9,812 bases of DNA. It comes from Acidianus hospitalis. Its GTDB lineage: Archaea; Thermoproteota; Thermoprotei_A; Sulfolobales; Sulfolobaceae. Below the pieces are notes generated by a model, which saw only the letters and a list, made by a program, of their open reading frames with translations, was not told the DNA's origin and searched no databases. Shown here one piece after another: positions 7,080-9,812 of this stretch; position 1 is the first letter of the stretch, and each line of letters begins with the position of its first letter. The DNA lies in assembly GCA_003086435.1 (NCBI GenBank), contig QEFD01000010.1, positions 1 to 9,812 on the forward strand. Reading direction: 5' to 3'. Made by a program: the position numbers and the translations under genes.

Positions 7080-8047
7080 GTCTTGTTAGTGTACCCAAGC
7101 TTTATCGCGGTTTTAACTCCTTGTTTATATCCATAAATTCCGAATATGACAACACTGAGTATAACTAGGAAAAATCCTATGCCCAGGCTGTGTAAGTTAT
7201 GAACTTTTATTGGAGTTACTATGTTATAAGTTAAAAGCGGAGGATAAAGTAATATTGCAATTCCGCCAACTATAAACGCTATTCCACCGTATTCTAGCAC
7301 TGTCTTAGTTATAGTCTTTCCTACAACTGCAATACCTTGGAAAGTTAAGTTCTTCATTCTAGTTAACCAGGCAGCAAAGGCTGTTCCGAAGAGCACTTGA
7401 GCAGTCATTGTTCCTAGACCAAATAACATTCCTGGAACCCATCCTAAGTAAGCATTAGGCATTGTTGGAGCTAATACAGTGTAAACTATTAAAGCAAAGG
7501 CTCCGAATCCAAAGCCTGCAATGAAACCGTGAATAAAAGCTAACTTAACTGGAACAGGCTTTGTTAAATCCTTTTCGTTAACGTATGCAGGATTAATTTT
7601 ATGCTGCAACTCTTGCTCTTGTAATTCACTTCCTTTCTTATGTATTCCCGAAATTTCTCCCAGTCTTTTCTCTAGATAATGCCAATGAGGATATCCTCCT
7701 TTCTTTGCTATATAAACACCTGCGGCTGCCATGGCTATACCTACGAGGATGTAAGTTACACCGAATGCTGTAGTTGTCATAAATATTCCTGCCAACGCTA
7801 AGTAAGCCAACTCGGACAATATAGACCTTTGTAAAGTGAACCCTGAGGAAAATATTAATCCTGTCTTGGCTCCTCCTTTAGTGCTAAAAGTTCCGACAGA
7901 GTAGGAGAAAGTTATTGGCCAAGTGTGTTCATCCGGCGTTACTCCATGAATTATGCCCAGTAAATAAGCTATAACTAAGGCGCTGACTACGTCAACGTTC
8001 TGGGGATTCCAAAGATTTATGACCAACCAGTCAATCATATAAGTCAC
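7076..8047 (-). CDS. NicO/RcnA-like polytopic membrane protein, possible Ni/Co transporter
   Basis: This 323-residue membrane protein has about seven helices, near 20-36, 62-92 (perhaps two), 95-115, 168-192, 203-226, 248-270 and 285-306. An early helix carries HGVTPDEHTWP (34-44). This is close to the H-x4-D-H metal motif of NicO/NiCoT transporters, but with one residue between D39 and H41. A second His-bearing helix reads KLAFIHGFIAGFGFG (168-182), and the central polar loop contains HWHYLEKR (121-128), which could bind metal. The start is uncertain. GTG 8047 is near the predicted transcription start, while ATG 8038 (residue M4) has a weak GTGA upstream. Nickel supply to a hydrogenase feeding the sulfur reductase would fit the context. 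Other transport roles remain possible; family confidence is moderate. Confidence 0.6.
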   Translation of the reverse strand: MTYMIDWLVINLWNPQNVDVVSALVIAYLLGIIHGVTPDEHTWPITFSYSVGTFSTKGGAKTGLIFSSGFTLQRSILSELAYLALAGIFMTTTAFGVTYILVGIAMAAAGVYIAKKGGYPHWHYLEKRLGEISGIHKKGSELQEQELQHKINPAYVNEKDLTKPVPVKLAFIHGFIAGFGFGAFALIVYTVLAPTMPNAYLGWVPGMLFGLGTMTAQVLFGTAFAAWLTRMKNLTFQGIAVVGKTITKTVLEYGGIAFIVGGIAILLYPPLLTYNIVTPIKVHNLHSLGIGFFLVILSVVIFGIYGYKQGVKTAIKLGYTNKT

Positions 8048-8053
8048 AAAATA

Positions 8054-8068
8054 TTAGGTATACCCTAA
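8054..8068. promoter_or_regulatory. Near-palindrome at the transporter gene's predicted start, candidate operator
   Basis: TTAGG (8054-8058) and CCTAA (8064-8068) flank TATAC and include the perfect 8-mer GGTATACC (8057-8064). It lies between the TATA box and the start codon, where a bound repressor would block transcription. Confidence 0.3.
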
Positions 8069-8070
8069 AG

Positions 8071-8078
8071 TTTATAAA
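8071..8078 (-). promoter_or_regulatory. TATA-box promoter of the NicO-like gene
   Basis: TTTATAAA lies 24-31 bp before GTG 8047 and about 37 bp before ATG 8038. The predicted transcript starts near 8049. The box lies only about 15 bases beyond the stop of the preceding - strand gene. Confidence 0.55.
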
Positions 8079-8092
8079 TTTTTCTAACATAA

Positions 8093-9019
8093 TTAAGTCG
8101 CCAGTAATAAACCATTCTTTCTCAATTCGTCCATAAATAGGGCATTCTGCGAGACCTCTTTTTCGTCAAAACTTACTTTACCAATGTATTCAGTTATCCT
8201 TGAGCAATCATACTTAGTTCCTGAATACTTTAAAGTACACTTAAAATCTGGTGGAAGAATATTTTTATTTATAGGTAATTTTACAACTTTTTTCCTACCT
8301 AGAGTCTCTGCCATTATTACAAAAAATCTATCTAAATTTACTAATTCACACTCGTTAGCATACATATAAACCCCTCTAGGTTTAGCTTCAGCTAATACTC
8401 TCATCAGTTCTGCAATACGATTAGCACTAATTGTCGATACGGAAATTCCCATGGATGGAACAATTCCAAATTTGGATAGCCAATACATTAATACAAAATG
8501 CACATGCGCGCCATACTTACCGTAAATAAATGTAGGTCTAATTATAGCTAAAGGAAAGCCTTTTTCCTTGGCTATCCTCATTACAGCTTTCTCTCCTTCG
8601 CATTTACTTATTTAGTATGGAGTTAACGGAGAAACTTTTTTACAATGTTCTTCCTCTTCTTTAACTTCACCAGTTAAGCCCGTTGCCGCCGCAGAACTTA
8701 CGTGAATAAGGACTTGCTTTTGGATGCTCTCTGCTATCTTCTTTGGTATTTCTACATGTGCAGTCTCTACATCTACGTTGCCGAATTTACCTATGGCGTT
8801 TATTATTACATCATTTGATTCTATAATTCTCTTTAACAAATCGACATCGCTTAAAGGATCTAATTTAACAAAATTAACTCCCTTCTCTTTCAATAACTTA
8901 TAATATACTTCTTTTACTCTTTCCAAAGATCTGTAAGTTACGGTAACTTCTCCATACTTTGATAAATACTCTGCAACATGCGTGGAAAGAAATCCTAAGC
9001 CTAAAATTAGGTACCTCAT
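8093..9019 (-). pseudogene. NAD-dependent epimerase/dehydratase-like gene with an in-frame TAA
   Basis: Read through, this is a 308-residue extended short-chain dehydrogenase/NDUFA9-like protein. It starts at ATG 9019 with a Rossmann strand and GLGFLS turn (7-12, unlike the usual GxxGxxG). HVSSAAATG (106-114) supplies the catalytic Ser region. TPY-stop-ISK (133-139) is the YxxxK catalytic motif, and IIRPTFIYGKYG follows. A TAA (8612-8614, shown as tta on the + strand) replaces the codon straight after the catalytic Tyr. Both sides are in the same frame and well conserved, so one base change explains it. Without the stop the gene is of normal length. A restart at ATG 8581 would give only a C-terminal fragment without NAD-binding fold. 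This may be a recent pseudogene or a sequence error. Substrate unknown. Confidence 0.75.
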
Positions 9020-9041
9020 AGTTCTTTATACTCGTTAGGGC

Positions 9042-9050
9042 ATTTAAATA
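9042..9050 (-). promoter_or_regulatory. TATA-box promoter of the epimerase-like gene
   Basis: On the - strand TATTTAAAT (9042-9050) is centred about 27 bp before ATG 9019. The promoter looks intact despite the broken coding region. Confidence 0.5.
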
Positions 9051-9051
9051 T

Positions 9052-9125
9052 TAATTAATTTTATGATAAAAAATGTTAACAAGAGATAATAAGGGAAAAA
9101 TGTTAATAAATTCATAAATTAATTA
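9052..9125. repeat. AT-rich inverted repeat enclosing two 11-bp direct repeats
   Basis: TAATTAATTTTATGA (9052-9066) pairs with TCATAAATTAATTA (9112-9125) with a single bulged T. Inside, AAAAATGTTAA occurs at 9069-9079 and 9096-9106. The unit lies in the divergent spacer between the epimerase-like gene and the DsrE gene. Base composition makes chance matches more likely, so function is only possible. Confidence 0.4.
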
Positions 9126-9173
9126 TTTTTTGTAATACAAATTTTTTGATTACCATCATTTTAACTTAGAAAA

Positions 9174-9182
9174 GTTTTTATT
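9174..9182 (+). promoter_or_regulatory. TATA-like promoter of the DsrE-family gene
   Basis: GTTTTTATT is centred about 27 bp before ATG 9205. This would put the RNA start at or near that ATG, so the AAGGTGATT just before it may be untranscribed or serve from an earlier start. Confidence 0.4.
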
Positions 9183-9204
9183 TCCTTATTTCTAGAAGGT
9201 GATT

Positions 9205-9528
9205 ATGAAAGTACTATTCCAAGTTTCAGAGGCAGAAAAAATACCTCTCTCTTATATTGCAATAAAGAACATGGCGTCAATGAGCGATGTGGAGAACGTT
9301 ATTGCAGTGTATTCAGAGACTGGAATTTTCGGAGTTACAAATAACCACGAGAAGGAAATAGAGGATATATTATCAAATCCAAAGATTCAAGTCTATGCTT
9401 GCGGAGTAGCAATGAAAATGAATAATTTCACGGAAAAAGATTTAGCCAAAGGAGTAAAAGTTGCCCCAATAAGCTTTCACGAGATAGCAAAATGTCAAAA
9501 AGAAGGCTATATATACTTAAGGCTATAA
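9205..9528 (+). CDS. DsrE-family sulfur-relay-like protein
   Basis: This 107-residue soluble protein has the DsrE fold of intracellular sulfur-transfer proteins (the COG1416-like branch). It opens with the strand KVLFQVSEAEK (2-12). VYACGVAMKMNNF (63-75) has the conserved Cys C66 that typically carries a persulfide. It ends in FHEIAKCQKEGYIYLRL (91-107), matching the usual 'ela..Q.eGYayi' ending. A second Cys (C97) is present. ATG 9205 is preceded by AAGGTGATT; an in-frame GTG at 9199 lies inside that element and is a poorer start. Length is normal. It stands alone, not in an operon with TusA or Hdr-like genes within this window. Sulfur handling beside a sulfur reductase is plausible but inferred. 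Confidence 0.8.
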   Translation: MKVLFQVSEAEKIPLSYIAIKNMASMSDVENVIAVYSETGIFGVTNNHEKEIEDILSNPKIQVYACGVAMKMNNFTEKDLAKGVKVAPISFHEIAKCQKEGYIYLRL

Positions 9529-9537
9529 TATGAGAAG

Positions 9538-9555
9538 AAAGAAATATTTTTCTTT
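9538..9555 (+). terminator. Hairpin and T-rich end after the DsrE gene
   Basis: AAAGAAA (9538-9544) and TTTCTTT (9549-9555) pair around TATT, ten bases after the DsrE stop codon. The same AAATATTTTT sits about 26 bp before ATG 9573, so it may double as the TATA region of the next gene. Confidence 0.4.
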
Positions 9556-9572
9556 ATAACATTATGTTATAC

Positions 9573-9812
9573 ATGAGAAAAATTTATGCCGTTGGTATAT
9601 CTCCTTCTCCAGGTTTAATAAGTTGTAAGGCAGTAGAGTTAATTGGAAAAGCTCCAGTAGTTCTAATCTACGATACAGATTTCCCATTCGAACTGAAGAA
9701 GATCATTAAAAATAAGAGAGTTATCAAACTAAAACCTGGTTTTAAAGATCCTAATGTAATAGAAAGAAGTATATGCAGAGGCATATAGAGGATCGAATGG
9801 ATTTAAGTTAAG
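9573..9812 (+). pseudogene. Tetrapyrrole (precorrin-type) methylase-like gene, apparent frameshift, 3' partial
   Basis: The start KIYAVGISPSPGLISCKAVELIGKA has the layout of the SAM-dependent tetrapyrrole methylase N-terminus (usual form: YxVGxGPGDPELLTLKAxxxLxxADVV). Here the second half of the Gly-rich loop reads SPSPG. The frame hits TAG at 9786-9788 after only about 71 residues, while the family has 200 or more. Near 9762-9766 a +1 shift to the codon at 9763 gives KEVYAEAYRGSNGFKL, open to the window end, so one extra base or two lost bases probably broke the frame. The start could be ATG 9564 or 9573; 9573 gives the better alignment. It may be decayed or a sequence error. Substrate (siroheme, cobalamin or other) cannot be told. 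Confidence 0.5.

Noticed and set aside
8184..8369. Short + strand open frame inside the epimerase-like gene
   Set aside because: It is a by-product of the opposite strand's coding sequence and has no start signals; likewise 6218-6400 inside the membrane-protein gene.
8612..8614. Recoding of the in-frame stop as pyrrolysine or selenocysteine
   Set aside because: The codon is TAA, whereas pyrrolysine uses TAG and selenocysteine TGA, and no recoding structure was seen.
9199..9204. GTG at 9199 as the DsrE start
   Set aside because: It lies within the AAGGTGATT element and adds only two residues; ATG 9205 gives the family's usual start.
1..9812. CRISPR array, tRNA, rRNA, insertion sequence or defence genes
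   Set aside because: No regularly spaced repeats, tRNA-like cloverleaf, rRNA core sequence, transposase or terminal inverted repeats with target duplications were found.

Overview
The window looks like part of a sulfur-reducing, thermoacidophilic archaeon of the order Sulfolobales, close to Acidianus, Sulfurisphaera or Stygiolobus. The DNA is AT-rich. Most single genes lack a leader and have a TATA box about 26 bp before the start codon, while internal operon genes use strong GGAGG/GGTGAT Shine-Dalgarno sites. The first four genes match, in order and type, the sreB-sreC-sreD-sreE part of the sulfur reductase operon known from Acidianus ambivalens. The species was not tested against a database.

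Region 1 (1-4006, + strand) is the sre operon. It holds a four-cluster iron-sulfur subunit (SreB, 5' end outside the window), a large polytopic membrane anchor (SreC), a polyferredoxin-like protein with an unusual multi-domain layout (SreD) and a TorD-family maturation chaperone (SreE). The genes overlap by 4 to 20 bases or nearly abut, so they are translationally coupled. The molybdopterin catalytic subunit SreA should lie just upstream. Together they would pass electrons from quinol (and so from a hydrogenase) to elemental sulfur or polysulfide.

Region 2 (4007-5963) holds two divergent genes that suit cofactor or metal supply. One is a MoeA-like molybdopterin-binding protein on the - strand. 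The other is a DUF364 'heavy-metal chelation' protein on the + strand. They share a 186-bp divergent promoter region. An 18-bp exact repeat of the 3' end of the DUF364 gene recurs in the spacer after it.

Region 3 (5964-8047) holds a small membrane protein (-), a two-CBS-domain protein (+) and a NicO/RcnA-like polytopic metal-transporter candidate (-). The divergent spacer between the first two contains a perfect 21-bp palindrome. Nickel import would make sense beside a hydrogen/sulfur respiratory chain, but this is inference.

Region 4 (8093-9812) holds an NAD-dependent epimerase-like gene (-) interrupted by one in-frame TAA inside its YxxxK catalytic motif, an intact DsrE-family gene (+), and the start of a tetrapyrrole-methylase-like gene (+) that appears frameshifted and runs off the window. 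Two lesions within 1.2 kb mean either local gene decay or sequence errors.

No gene-free stretch exceeds 300 bases. No tRNA, rRNA, CRISPR array, insertion sequence or origin was seen.
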